The notes under the pieces are model-generated. The model did no database searches and was not told the origin of the DNA. It saw only the letters and a list, made by a program, of their open reading frames with translations. A stretch of 51,094 bases of DNA from Methanobacteriota archaeon (GTDB lineage Archaea > Thermoplasmatota > Poseidoniia > Poseidoniales > Poseidoniaceae): positions 1 through 51,094 of the forward strand of contig PBDU01000019.1 in assembly GCA_002718195.1 (NCBI GenBank), in the 5' to 3' direction. How positions within the stretch are numbered: position 1 is the first letter of the stretch; every line of letters begins with the position of its first letter. Both the position numbers and the translations under genes were made by a program. Of this stretch, positions 1 to 8,501 are shown in pieces.

Positions 1-153
1 CTTGATGGTCCCGGAGGTCCGGATTTCTTTGGTCCTCCTGGAGGTCCACCTCTTGATGGCCCCGGAGGTCCGGATTTCTTTGGTCCTCCCGGAGGTCCAC
101 CTCTTGATGGTCCCGGAGGTCCGGATTTCTTTGGTCCTCCAGGTGGTCCGCCT
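1..153 (-). repeat. 51-bp in-frame tandem repeat (Pro/Gly-rich)
   Basis: Three consecutive 51-bp units at 1-51, 52-102 and 103-153 differ at only a few positions, and the array continues off the left edge. A decayed copy follows at about 154-190. On the minus strand each unit encodes 17 residues rich in GPPG and GGPP with a KKS segment, so the array lies inside the zinc-ribbon gene. Period and frame are read directly from the sequence. Most differences between units fall in third codon positions, which suggests the protein repeat is under selection. Confidence 0.9.
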
Positions 154-1415
154 TTTGACGGTCCAGGTGGCCCTGATCTAATCGATGGAGGGGGGGAGGA
201 TTTTTGTTCCTCAACAACTTCATCTTCCTCATCTTCGAATACAGCACCACAATGTGGACAAACATTGTCATTTTCTGAAACTAATCCATCACATATCTCA
301 CATGCAAACATTTCCTCTTCTTCATCAGTATCACCTTTGGAGCCGATTTCGAGGCTGACTTCACCGTCTTTTGATGAGAACAGATTTATTGAAATTTCAA
401 ATTCCATTCCTTTCAAAGCCAATTCAGTATGAATTGCGTGCTTGAAAGCGTTGGCAAGGTCTTCAGAGGAGTCTAATACCCTCCCATCATCGATGAAAGT
501 TATCTTCACTTGGAGGTCTTTTTCCTGGATTGAACTTTGAGGGGTTTCGACTGCAACTCCTCTTTTCCTTGCTACCCTCCTGGTGGCTACCTCACAAATT
601 CTTCGAACGAGAGTCTCATCTTGACCTGAACCGCTTAGGCTACCCACTAAATTTTGCGCTGCTTGATTGGCTTCCTGAGTGATTCCCTGGAACTGTGCAG
701 GTATTTCTGAATTGATGTTCTTCAAGACTTCGTTTGCTGGTGAAGCGTTCATGTTAAGCCATTGTGACCTTCTTTCATTCTTGATCTCTCTCTCTTGTTC
801 AGCAAGTTGATTCACCATTGCATCTGTCTTTGAGTTAGATGGGTTATTTGCGACTGCAGTTCCTCCAGGAGTAAATGGATTAGTTGATTTAATCGATGAG
901 GATGGTCCTTGTCCGCTTACTAGGGATGGTCCTCTGATTTGGTTTGGCATATCAGATTGTTTCATGCTTGAACCAACGTTTTGCATTCCTTGAGGTTGCA
1001 TGTTTTGGTTGAATTGATTTTGTTGCTGATTAAATTGGTTTTGAGGTTGATTGAATTGGTTTTGTTGCTGATTAAATTGCTGTTGTGGTTGATTGAATTG
1101 ATTATGGTTGAATTGCTGTGGAGGGAATTGTCCGGGTGGCATGTTTTGATTGGATTGAATCCCACTTGCAATTTGGTTGAGAAGTTCCGGAGGCAAATTA
1201 CCCATTTGCTGGTTCATAGCATCCCTTTCGTTTCTTATTGCTTCAGGAGATACTGCGCCAAAACTTCTGCCGAAGTTTCCTTGTCCGCCGCCTATGTTCT
1301 GTCCTTGGGTAGCACCGGCAAATGACTGTGCTTTTGATTGAACTTGTCTTGCTCCACACTCGGTACAAAACATGGAGTCATCTGGTATCAACGCACCACA
1401 TGAACTACAATCCAT
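1..1415 (-). CDS. partial double zinc-ribbon protein with Q/N-rich linker and Pro/Gly repeats
   Basis: The frame is open from ATG at 1415 to the window edge (471 codons, C-terminus missing). Order of parts: an N-terminal zinc ribbon (CSSCG at residues 3-7 and CTECG at 17-21); a region rich in Asn, Gln and Phe with NQFNQ repeats at about residues 85-155; a charged, probably helical segment; a folded domain at about 270-370; a second zinc ribbon (CEMC, CPHCG) followed by an acidic run; then 17-residue Pro/Gly repeats. Double zinc ribbons occur in many archaeal regulatory or scaffold proteins of unknown function. I do not recognise a specific family. The composition suggests a multivalent or phase-separating scaffold, which is inference only. 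It is transcribed divergently from the phytoene synthase gene. Confidence 0.85.
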   Translation of the reverse strand, partial: MDCSSCGALIPDDSMFCTECGARQVQSKAQSFAGATQGQNIGGGQGNFGRSFGAVSPEAIRNERDAMNQQMGNLPPELLNQIASGIQSNQNMPPGQFPPQQFNHNQFNQPQQQFNQQQNQFNQPQNQFNQQQNQFNQNMQPQGMQNVGSSMKQSDMPNQIRGPSLVSGQGPSSSIKSTNPFTPGGTAVANNPSNSKTDAMVNQLAEQEREIKNERRSQWLNMNASPANEVLKNINSEIPAQFQGITQEANQAAQNLVGSLSGSGQDETLVRRICEVATRRVARKRGVAVETPQSSIQEKDLQVKITFIDDGRVLDSSEDLANAFKHAIHTELALKGMEFEISINLFSSKDGEVSLEIGSKGDTDEEEEMFACEICDGLVSENDNVCPHCGAVFEDEEDEVVEEQKSSPPPSIRSGPPGPSKGGPPGGPKKSGPPGPSRGGPPGGPKKSGPPGPSRGGPPGGPKKSGPPGPS

Positions 1416-1480
1416 AAGCCACCCTCTAAATGTCTGCCAAAGTTCATCTCCTAAAGCCTTACTCCTTCTTTTATCAATAA

Positions 1481-1491
1481 CCTATAAATTA
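1481..1491 (-). promoter_or_regulatory. possible TATA box for the zinc-ribbon gene
   Basis: On the minus strand this reads AATTTATAGG, similar to an archaeal TATA box. It lies about 65 bp upstream of the ATG at 1415, which would leave a leader of roughly 40 nt. The rest of the 251-bp divergent intergenic region to 1666 is AT-rich with no gene seen. The call rests on one motif. Confidence 0.3.
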
Positions 1492-1666
1492 TCACTCAAT
1501 AGGTTTGGGTTGGAGTTTAATTTTATCTTGTTCACCTGAATTTAATTTACGTGTTGCATTTATTCAAAATTTGGTTGGAGTTTTGTTTTACAAATCAGTC
1601 ACTTAGAAATCCTTCATTTGACGGTCATACTCATAAGACACAAACAACACGGAGGTAACGAGTCCG

Positions 1667-2968
1667 ATGTTGGAGAGAAGGAAGCCGCTTGATTTATTGC
1701 TTCCATTGGAAGGCAATGCATCATCGCGTCAGTCTTTCAACTCAAACCCAAAAATGACTCCCTTGGAAAGGCTAAGAACTGGTGTAGTCTTAGCAAGAGA
1801 GGCTGTAAAAGCAGTTAGCATCACCGCAATGGAAGCTATCAGGGAAGGAGCGACATTCGTTGGTATTCTTTCAGAAGAGGATGAATTGATCGATCCATTT
1901 GCTCAACTCGATGGACCAATCTGGTCTGAAAAACCTCCTCAAGAACTTTTCACCCTTGCTTACAGATACTGCGAGGAATTAACTAGAAGGGAAGCTGGTA
2001 ACTTCTACCACTCATTCAAATTTTTACCAGATGAGCAAAGGTTGGCAATGTGTGCTGTCTATGCATTCTGCAGAAGAGCGGACGACATTGCAGACGGAGA
2101 TTGGCTTGACCGTTTCCCGGGCTCAGTGGGAGAAGAGGACCCAGAAGCAATCGAGTATAGGACAAAACTCGAGGAGCATGCAAAGGTTGAGACAATCCTT
2201 GACAGAGATGCTTATTTGAACAAAATTACACAATTGTTCTTCTTTAGAAAGAAACTTTCCACCTGCTATTCTGACGTTTATTCAACCGACCCGGTTTTCC
2301 TTGCCCTGAAGGATTCAGTGGAGAAGTATAACATCCCAAGGTCCGTTTTCGGAGACCTAATCTCGGGAATGGAGGATGACCTCTATCACAACAGATATCG
2401 AACATTTGATGAATTGTACGTTTACTGCTACAGGGTTGCTTCAGTAGTTGGTTTGATGTGCATAGAAATATATGGATATGAAGACGAAAATGCCCAAAAA
2501 TATGCAGAGTCATGGGGAATATTCATGCAACTAACCAATGTCCTACGTGACGTCGGTGAAGATATCCAAAGAGATAGAGTATACTTGCCTCTTGATGAGC
2601 TTGAGAACAACGATATGACGGAGTTAGAACTTCATGATGGAAAAGTCGTACTTAACAAACACTGGGAGCCATATTGCCATCATTACGCAAAAAGGGCGAG
2701 AACATATCTAAAAGAAGCAAGAATGCTACTGCCTCTATTACCTCGGAATGTTAGGTATTCTCCAGCAGCGATGATTGCTTTCTATGACAAGATTCTAAGG
2801 AAGATTGAGAAGGCTCAAGGTGACGTTTTCACTCAAAGAGTAAAATTGAGCAAGGCTCAGAAGATTTCACTAGCAGCGACCGTCTATCTAAGGCATAGAT
2901 TCCTGCCAGGATTCTTAGATCCTGTTTGGGGTGGACTTGCAAAACTAGGTATCTTGCCTAAGGTCTAA
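1667..2968 (+). CDS. crtB: phytoene/squalene synthase family protein (phytoene synthase)
   Basis: This enzyme family condenses two prenyl diphosphates head-to-head; the phytoene synthase branch makes phytoene from geranylgeranyl diphosphate. Both Asp-rich motifs are present: RRADDIAD at about residues 136-143, and DVGEDIQRDRVYLP at about 295-308. The motif YRYCEELTRREAGNFY marks the usual start of the domain at about residue 99. The protein is 433 residues, longer than the roughly 300 usual for CrtB, because of a ~95-residue N-terminal extension and an acidic insert after the first motif. The ATG follows GGAGGT at a suitable distance, so the extension is probably translated. No other carotenoid gene is in the window. 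A link to retinal for a rhodopsin is plausible in this group but not shown here. Confidence 0.85.
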   Translation: MLERRKPLDLLLPLEGNASSRQSFNSNPKMTPLERLRTGVVLAREAVKAVSITAMEAIREGATFVGILSEEDELIDPFAQLDGPIWSEKPPQELFTLAYRYCEELTRREAGNFYHSFKFLPDEQRLAMCAVYAFCRRADDIADGDWLDRFPGSVGEEDPEAIEYRTKLEEHAKVETILDRDAYLNKITQLFFFRKKLSTCYSDVYSTDPVFLALKDSVEKYNIPRSVFGDLISGMEDDLYHNRYRTFDELYVYCYRVASVVGLMCIEIYGYEDENAQKYAESWGIFMQLTNVLRDVGEDIQRDRVYLPLDELENNDMTELELHDGKVVLNKHWEPYCHHYAKRARTYLKEARMLLPLLPRNVRYSPAAMIAFYDKILRKIEKAQGDVFTQRVKLSKAQKISLAATVYLRHRFLPGFLDPVWGGLAKLGILPKV

Positions 2969-3155
2969 TCTTCTCGCTTTTCGAAGGGAGGAACCATTTC
3001 TTGAAACGGGCAATTCTTTTGTTTCTGAGTTCTTTCTGCTTGTCTAGCCACTCACCTAAAGAAATACCTTCTTCTTTGCATTCCGAAAGGGCAAAAAGAT
3101 AGGCTCTAGTACCTTCAAAAAACAAAATCAAACCTATTAACAGGATTAGTTTCAC
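2958..3155 (-). CDS. small hypothetical membrane protein
   Basis: A 65-residue frame with a GTG start. It opens with a hydrophobic helix (LILLIGLILFF, residues 3-13) followed by a basic tail, consistent with a single-pass membrane protein. It overlaps the 3' end of the phytoene synthase gene by 11 bp on the opposite strand and lies downstream of the glutaryl-CoA dehydrogenase gene on its own strand. No family is recognised. There is no clear ribosome-binding site, and a hairpin sits just upstream of the start, so the gene is uncertain. Confidence 0.45.
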   Translation of the reverse strand: MKLILLIGLILFFEGTRAYLFALSECKEEGISLGEWLDKQKELRNKRIARFKKWFLPSKSEKIRP

Positions 3156-3157
3156 AG

Positions 3158-3187
3158 GGTTTTTACATTTCAGAAGTCGTAAAAACC
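3158..3187. terminator. 9-bp perfect inverted repeat, possible terminator or leader hairpin
   Basis: GGTTTTTAC at 3158-3166 and GTAAAAACC at 3179-3187 form a 9-bp stem with a 12-nt loop. It lies between the stop of the glutaryl-CoA dehydrogenase gene and the GTG of the small membrane ORF. It could end the upstream transcript or shape the start region of the small ORF. The pairing is seen in the sequence; the role is inferred. Confidence 0.4.
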
Positions 3188-3208
3188 TGATGCCGAATAT
3201 AGCGGGTT

Positions 3209-4384
3209 TTAGGCTTCTCTTGTGAATGCCTGAATTCCAGTAATGTATCTTCCTAGAATCAGGTTGTGAATGTCGTGGGTGCCTTCGTAAGTCTTCACTG
3301 ACTCGAGATTAGCCATGTGTCTCATTACTGGGTACTCGTCTAGAACACCATTTGCTCCATGCATGTCTCTGGACATTCTAGCAATTTCCAATGCAATGTC
3401 AACGTTGTTCATCTTTGCAAGCGAAATTTGCTCATTGAACCACGTGCCATCGTCTTTCTTCTTTCCAAGATGATATGCCAAAAGTTGTCCCTTAGTGATC
3501 TCTCTAAGCATCCAAGCCAACTTGTTTTGAATCAACTGGTAGGACGCAATTGGGTGGTCGAATTGAATTCTAGAAAGGGTGTAAGTTTTTGCAGAGTGGA
3601 AACAAGCCATTGCAGCACCAAGCGCTCCCCATGAAATACCGTATCTAGCATTGTTCAAACATGAGAATGGTCCTCTTAGACCCTTTACCCCAGGTAGAAT
3701 TCTGTCCTTTGGAATTTTACAGTCTTGGAATACAAGTTCGCTGGTGACGCTTGCTTTCAGTGAGTGCTTACCCTTCATCTCTGGTGCGGTAAATCCTTCA
3801 TCCCCCTTTTCGACGATGAATCCTTTGATTACGCCATCTAATTTTGCCCAAACTACTGCAACATCGGCAATAGTTCCGTTTGTAATCCACATTTTTGCAC
3901 CGTTTAGAAGATAGTGGTCTCCCATGTCTTCGGCTTTTGTAACCATGCCTCCAGGATTGGATCCGTAATCTGGTTCTGTTAATCCAAAGCAGCCGACCCA
4001 TTCTCCGGAAGCCATCTTTGGCAAGTAGTGATTCTTTTGCTCTTCACTGCCAAAATCCCAAATTGGGTACATAGCAAGAGATCCTTGAACGCTAGCAAAT
4101 GATCTCAAACCAGAGTCTCCTCTTTCTAATTCTTGGCAGATTAGTCCATATGCAACATAAGAAAGTCCAGGGCATCCGTATCCTTTCAGTGGGGCTCCTA
4201 GAACTCCCATTTCTCCAAGGTCTTGTCGCCATTTGTCTAGAAATACACCGTCTTCACATGCTTTCTCGATATGTGGAATGACTTCTTCGTCAACATAGTC
4301 TCTAACCATGTCACGAATCATGATTTCTTCTTCTGTTAGGAGGCTTTCTATATCGTAAAAGTCGAGTCCCTCAAACTTCTCCAT
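3209..4384 (-). CDS. gcdH: glutaryl-CoA dehydrogenase
   Basis: An acyl-CoA dehydrogenase family flavoprotein that oxidises and decarboxylates glutaryl-CoA to crotonyl-CoA, passing electrons to ETF. It is assigned to the GCDH branch because the C-terminal segment TYEGTHDIHNLILGR carries the catalytic Glu in GCDH context, and QELERGDSGLRS matches the substrate-binding Glu/Arg/Ser region of GCDH. CFGLTEP and WITNG are typical FAD-domain motifs. The frame can extend to an ATG at 4447 that overlaps the upstream stop as ATGA. I prefer the ATG at 4384 because it follows AGGGG and its N-terminus (MEKFEGLDF) resembles bacterial GCDH. The etfBA genes lie about 4 kb away. Likely pathway: lysine, tryptophan or glutarate catabolism. 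Confidence 0.9.
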   Translation of the reverse strand: MEKFEGLDFYDIESLLTEEEIMIRDMVRDYVDEEVIPHIEKACEDGVFLDKWRQDLGEMGVLGAPLKGYGCPGLSYVAYGLICQELERGDSGLRSFASVQGSLAMYPIWDFGSEEQKNHYLPKMASGEWVGCFGLTEPDYGSNPGGMVTKAEDMGDHYLLNGAKMWITNGTIADVAVVWAKLDGVIKGFIVEKGDEGFTAPEMKGKHSLKASVTSELVFQDCKIPKDRILPGVKGLRGPFSCLNNARYGISWGALGAAMACFHSAKTYTLSRIQFDHPIASYQLIQNKLAWMLREITKGQLLAYHLGKKKDDGTWFNEQISLAKMNNVDIALEIARMSRDMHGANGVLDEYPVMRHMANLESVKTYEGTHDIHNLILGRYITGIQAFTREA

Positions 4385-4443
4385 GAAAGCCCCTGCTATA
4401 GCCCGTTCATGAATGTGTTGTAATCTTTGGAGAAAGAAATACT

Positions 4444-5634
4444 TCATTTTGATTTAGTACGCCACTCTTTGTACTTCCTTTGAAGGTAGGAAGAGTTCAT
4501 GAAAATCAGTCCCAAAATTGACCCTGGTACAGCGATGATAATCGCTCCCATCAGAACGGAAAGAAGGAGACTATTCTCTACGACTTCTTCTATCGGTTGG
4601 AACTCGACAACTTCCCCAAATGAAGTTAATATGAAGCCATTTTTGTATTCATTTTCCCAAGCAACTACGATGTTTCTTCCGGCAATGTCTGGGTTATTAG
4701 CGGCAGCGTCTTCCGTTACTATCATTCCATATGCTTGATCTTGGTCCATTATGTGACGAATCGTACCAAATGGAGCAAGGTGAATTATGGAAGTTCCATC
4801 TAATCCTGTGGATGATCCTATAACGTCACCAGTTGTTGCACCAAATTGTTTTGTTATGCCAACGGAAGATGCTGAGGCATCAACTGCATTAACTTCGATT
4901 AAAAGCGATGATAAACCCGATCCAAAAGCTATGCATTCATTCAAGGTTGCATCTGAACAGTCAACGGCGACCCAAGTGCCAGTTGTTGTCCCTCCTAGCC
5001 AAGTCAAAGTATGGTCTCTGTCAATAATTCCTATTCCTTTGTCAAGAGTTGTAACCAAGCATATGTTGTTGCTTGGATGACATTCGATATCGGTTACTGT
5101 AGAAAATTGAGTTTGAAGCAGTTCAATAAATCCAGTCCCTTCTTGGAATCTCCAGAGTTTTCCACTTTCGCTACCTATGTATGCAAAATCTCCCCCTGAG
5201 CGCCAGTCTATAGAAGTAATATTCTCTCCGATAAGGGTTCCTGAATTATTCACATTCGTTATAGAATAATCTGAAGTTGCATAACGCAAAATCATTCCTT
5301 GATCTCCTCCAAGCAGTGCAGTTTGTCCTTGAGGATGCCATGCAATGTCGTTGAAATCAGCCGTTCTGCCACTATTTAACCCGATGTCAAGATCTCTATT
5401 TTGAGGTTCATTTGCATCAATTAGATGTGCGTAACCGTCTGTACCTACCAAAATCACAACATTGCCATTTGGAGATAATTCTGCGGCTCTAATTCCCAAA
5501 TCGATGTCATCAATTCCTCCGTGATTGGTTAAACTCACTGTGGAAACAATTTCAGGTTCCTCTGCAACAACTCCAGAAATTAGAGGGATGATTATCACAA
5601 CAAGCATCAATGTTGCAATTGACTTGTTTGACAT
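4444..5634 (-). CDS. exported beta-propeller-like protein with C-terminal membrane anchor
   Basis: 396 residues. A signal peptide (hydrophobic core TLMLVVIIIPLISG, residues 8-21) is followed by repeats of about 40-45 residues with WD40-like phrases (DIAWHPQGQTALLGG, SIDWRSGGDFAYIG). A C-terminal transmembrane helix (SVLMGAIIIAVPGSILGLIF) and a short basic tail end the protein. The predicted topology is a propeller outside the cell anchored by its C-terminus. The stop overlaps the upstream ATG of the glutaryl-CoA dehydrogenase frame, so the two are probably co-transcribed. No function is assigned; such propellers often mediate protein binding. Confidence 0.75.
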   Translation of the reverse strand: MSNKSIATLMLVVIIIPLISGVVAEEPEIVSTVSLTNHGGIDDIDLGIRAAELSPNGNVVILVGTDGYAHLIDANEPQNRDLDIGLNSGRTADFNDIAWHPQGQTALLGGDQGMILRYATSDYSITNVNNSGTLIGENITSIDWRSGGDFAYIGSESGKLWRFQEGTGFIELLQTQFSTVTDIECHPSNNICLVTTLDKGIGIIDRDHTLTWLGGTTTGTWVAVDCSDATLNECIAFGSGLSSLLIEVNAVDASASSVGITKQFGATTGDVIGSSTGLDGTSIIHLAPFGTIRHIMDQDQAYGMIVTEDAAANNPDIAGRNIVVAWENEYKNGFILTSFGEVVEFQPIEEVVENSLLLSVLMGAIIIAVPGSILGLIFMNSSYLQRKYKEWRTKSK

Positions 5635-5753
5635 GGTTGCTCCAGTGTCTATCTGTTCTAAATATTGCCTGATGCGAAATTAGTAAGTACATTTTGAGAA
5701 AATTCCTGCGAATAAATGGTTAGGGTTAATGAGCAGAATGATTTCGCGGTTAC

Positions 5754-6272
5754 ATGGAGAGATTTGCGGTAAAGCGTGGAGTAGAGAAATCAATCGGCGG
5801 AAATTCAGGGTTGTGTAAATTAGCAGCCGAGGTTTTTGATGGTGCAAATGCGGATGCTGAAGGGAAATTCAGTTCTTCATTTGGTATGATGACTTCAATC
5901 GTAGGTTCTTATGAAGATGGTAAACTTGCAGTAGAAGTTCAACAATTAAAAGGCTCAGATTTGGCTGAATTCTTAGATACAGCCGGACCTGAGGTCGCAA
6001 TGGAATCTAGAAAGCGATGGTCTTCATTCCTAGACCAAGCAACAGGTTACAGTGCAAAGCAGAGAGGGGACAAGGCAAAAGAAGATACAAAGAGAGTATC
6101 AAAGGCTAAATCCACCATAAGGCTAGCTCACAAGACATTGGAGATGACAACGAAAATTGATTCTGCAGGAAAAGAAAAGATTCTGGAAATGATTGCAGAG
6201 CTTGAGCAGCTTCTAGAGCGTGGAGAGATACCAAGCGAAGGAAAGGTCAAGAAATTGAACGACATGCTGTGA
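5754..6272 (+). CDS. conserved-looking protein of unknown function, upstream of TyrRS
   Basis: 172 residues with no signal peptide or membrane helix. The N-terminus (MERFAVKRGVEKSIGG) resembles short archaeal proteins of unknown function that begin with a similar Lys-Arg-Gly phrase; this is a weak recollection. The first ~90 residues look like a small alpha/beta domain. The rest is charged and helical (RRVSKAKST, IAELEQLLERGE). Its stop directly abuts the first possible start of the tyrosyl-tRNA synthetase gene, so the two form a likely operon. Confidence 0.7.
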   Translation: MERFAVKRGVEKSIGGNSGLCKLAAEVFDGANADAEGKFSSSFGMMTSIVGSYEDGKLAVEVQQLKGSDLAEFLDTAGPEVAMESRKRWSSFLDQATGYSAKQRGDKAKEDTKRVSKAKSTIRLAHKTLEMTTKIDSAGKEKILEMIAELEQLLERGEIPSEGKVKKLNDML

Positions 6273-6281
6273 GTGGTATTG

Positions 6282-7427
6282 ATGGATTGTGAGAGCGTAA
6301 TTTCTCAATACAGGGAGAGATTTCCTCAAATTGATGATTTGGATGAACCATCCAAACAAAGGCTAGCACTCATGGTTGGAAACGTTCAGGAAGCAGTTGG
6401 AATTGACCATCTGATTGATTGCCTAAAAGACAATACTAGCATGGCAGGAGATGGTGTAATTCGTTGTTATGTTGGTTTTGAACCATCTGGAAAAGCCCAC
6501 ATTGGATGGAAGGTAATTTCGCTCCAACTGAAAAGAATGCTTGAAGCGAAGACTAACGTCCTGATATTCCTAGCAGACTGGCACGCATGGGTTAACGACA
6601 AGTTTGGCGGAAACATGGAAGCGATCCAAGTCACTGCAAAATACATGGAAGAAACATTTCTTGCTCTATTAGGAAATCCTGAAGTGGGCGAGGGGCCAGG
6701 TCAAGTTAGATTTCTCTGGGCAAGTAAGTTGATGGAGGATGGAGATTACTGGGCAAGAGTTCTAAGATGCTCCAAAGGCGTCACTCTTGCAAGAGTTAGG
6801 AAGACATTCACCATTATGGGTAGGGATGAATCCTCATCAGATAACGACCTTTCAAGATTCTATTACCCTGCGATGCAAGCAGCAGATATTTTCGAATTGG
6901 ACATCGATGTAGCAATTGGTGGTATGGACCAGAGAAAGGCTCACATGTACATGAGAGACGTAGCAGAGAAGTGGAAATGGAAGAAAGCTACTTGCCTACA
7001 TACTCCTATTATCTCTTCACTGAAATCAAGTGGTGCAAGAATGGAGTCATTTGATCACAAGATGAGTAAATCAGACCCCAATTCTGCCTTACTTTTACAT
7101 GATCCAGTAGAGCGAATCAAGAAAAAAATGAGGAAAGCATACCTTGATCCAGAAGATGATAATTCACCAATTTATGAGCTAATCCAAGACATTATTCTGC
7201 CTGAATTTGGTAAAGTTGTAGTTACTCCTAACCCTAAATTTGGAGAGCCTTCGACGTGGGAGAGTTTGGAGGATTTCAAGTCAGCAGTAAAGGATGGTAC
7301 TCTTCATCCCTTGGACGCTAAATTCGGAGTTGCTGATGGAATAGCTTCAGGGCTTGCAGAAGTGAGTGACCACTTTGAGCAAAATCCTGAGTTGCTCGAT
7401 GCAGTTACTGATTTGATGAGTCAATAA
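6282..7427 (+). CDS. tyrS: tyrosyl-tRNA synthetase
   Basis: A class I aminoacyl-tRNA synthetase that charges tRNA-Tyr. GFEPSGKAHIGW holds the HIGH motif (about residue 73 from this start) in its TyrRS-specific context. KMSKSDPN at about 260 is the second signature. YYPAMQAADIFELDIDVAIGGMDQRK forms the tyrosine-binding core. The length of ~381 residues fits archaeal TyrRS, with a short N-terminal extension. The frame can begin at a GTG at 6273 abutting the previous stop; the ATG at 6282 is preferred. The 3' end overlaps the convergent MCM-like gene by 7 bp. Confidence 0.95.
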   Translation: MDCESVISQYRERFPQIDDLDEPSKQRLALMVGNVQEAVGIDHLIDCLKDNTSMAGDGVIRCYVGFEPSGKAHIGWKVISLQLKRMLEAKTNVLIFLADWHAWVNDKFGGNMEAIQVTAKYMEETFLALLGNPEVGEGPGQVRFLWASKLMEDGDYWARVLRCSKGVTLARVRKTFTIMGRDESSSDNDLSRFYYPAMQAADIFELDIDVAIGGMDQRKAHMYMRDVAEKWKWKKATCLHTPIISSLKSSGARMESFDHKMSKSDPNSALLLHDPVERIKKKMRKAYLDPEDDNSPIYELIQDIILPEFGKVVVTPNPKFGEPSTWESLEDFKSAVKDGTLHPLDAKFGVADGIASGLAEVSDHFEQNPELLDAVTDLMSQ

Positions 7428-8332
7428 TCATCTTCATCTTCAGCCTCGAGCATTCGGAATTTCTCAGCCATCTCTTCTCTGGTGGAATACTCTAATCCTT
7501 GGATTTCTTCCACGCTTAATATCCTCAAGACTAATACTCTTCTAGTATCTTTGACATAATCTCTTCCTGGTAAATGGTCAATTTCAACAATAGCATTGAC
7601 TTTTACAAACTGTCCCTCTTTCAAAGTTGATACTAATTCATCATCCATTACTGCATTGATATGAGTGATTGGATCAGGTGCTGGCTTTTCAGGTCTTGGC
7701 ACCCAGTTTGTTAGTTTTAGATATTGAATGTCCTCATATTCACATTCTTCAACATCGAGTTCTAACCAACCTGGAGGTATTGGAGGAGGAGTGCCATCTT
7801 TTTCTATGGCAATATCAAAACATGACTTGCAGAATCTTGGCTTTTTTCTCTGTCTAGCAATCTTTTGTGGCACTTTCACATCTACTCCGCAATCTTTGCA
7901 ATGATATGCTGCAGTCTTGATGTAACCCATGACAATTTGTACATCACTTACCATGCACTCAAACGAGAAGAATTTACCCCTGTCTCTCATTCTAAGAGAC
8001 TCCAGAGTTCTTTGTCGCGATTCGGGCAAATCTACAAGTCTTGGCCTTAATCTATATTCTACAGGATTGAGTTCTCTGCTTCTGTCGTTTAGGACTGTAT
8101 TAGCAACTTCAATAGAGCTCAGGACATTTTCAAAACTTTCAGCAATAGGGTCATATTTTACCAAATCAGAATATTTCATTGGCACGGAGAGGACAGCATC
8201 TCTAGATTCGTTTAACTCCTCTGGTAGGCTTGCAAAGTGGCTTTTAAATTCGGTTTCAAAATATTTTCCGTAAGCATTCATTAGTTCAATAAGCGACCTT
8301 GATGGTCCTGTTGTACGAGTTCTTGACGGCAT
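7421..8332 (-). CDS. stand-alone MCM N-terminal domain protein (no AAA+ domain)
   Basis: 303 residues that follow the N-terminal half of archaeal MCM helicase in order: a helical A-domain-like region; the entry to the OB fold (RMRDRGKFFSFECMV, about residues 112-126); a zinc site (CKDCG and CKSC); then QYLKLTNWV, INAVMDDELVSTLKEGQFVKV. These parallel the MCM phrases GKFVAVDGIV, TLKLQEP and VLEDDLVDTL. The protein ends at the linker where MCM would continue into Walker A, and no AAA+ remnant lies downstream because TyrRS occupies the opposite strand there. It may bind single-stranded DNA or modulate the real MCM hexamer. The similarity is judged by eye; the role is inference. Confidence 0.7.
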   Translation of the reverse strand: MPSRTRTTGPSRSLIELMNAYGKYFETEFKSHFASLPEELNESRDAVLSVPMKYSDLVKYDPIAESFENVLSSIEVANTVLNDRSRELNPVEYRLRPRLVDLPESRQRTLESLRMRDRGKFFSFECMVSDVQIVMGYIKTAAYHCKDCGVDVKVPQKIARQRKKPRFCKSCFDIAIEKDGTPPPIPPGWLELDVEECEYEDIQYLKLTNWVPRPEKPAPDPITHINAVMDDELVSTLKEGQFVKVNAIVEIDHLPGRDYVKDTRRVLVLRILSVEEIQGLEYSTREEMAEKFRMLEAEDEDDY

Positions 8333-8501
8333 GGAAATCGACGGTGCGACCAGAGGTTTGATAACATTTCTATCAATATGATTTCAAAATCGAGAATGCC
8401 AACTTGCCAAATTCACATTTTGGTGTAGTTTTGTCACTTAGCAAGGTTCATCAATCAATTTCAATTGGCTTGGACTGCCTGAACTAAGGCGAGGTCTGAA
8501 C

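Noticed and set aside
1..190. Repeat array considered as CRISPR
   Set aside because: Units are contiguous 51-bp tandem copies without spacers and are in frame within a gene.
981..1325. 114-codon plus-strand Leu-rich frame
   Set aside because: Antisense to the Q/N-rich part of the zinc-ribbon gene; Leu/Ile runs are the complement of Asn/Gln codons.
7421..8332. MCM-like gene considered as a frameshifted full MCM
   Set aside because: No AAA+ motifs occur in any frame downstream; TyrRS occupies the opposite strand directly after the stop.
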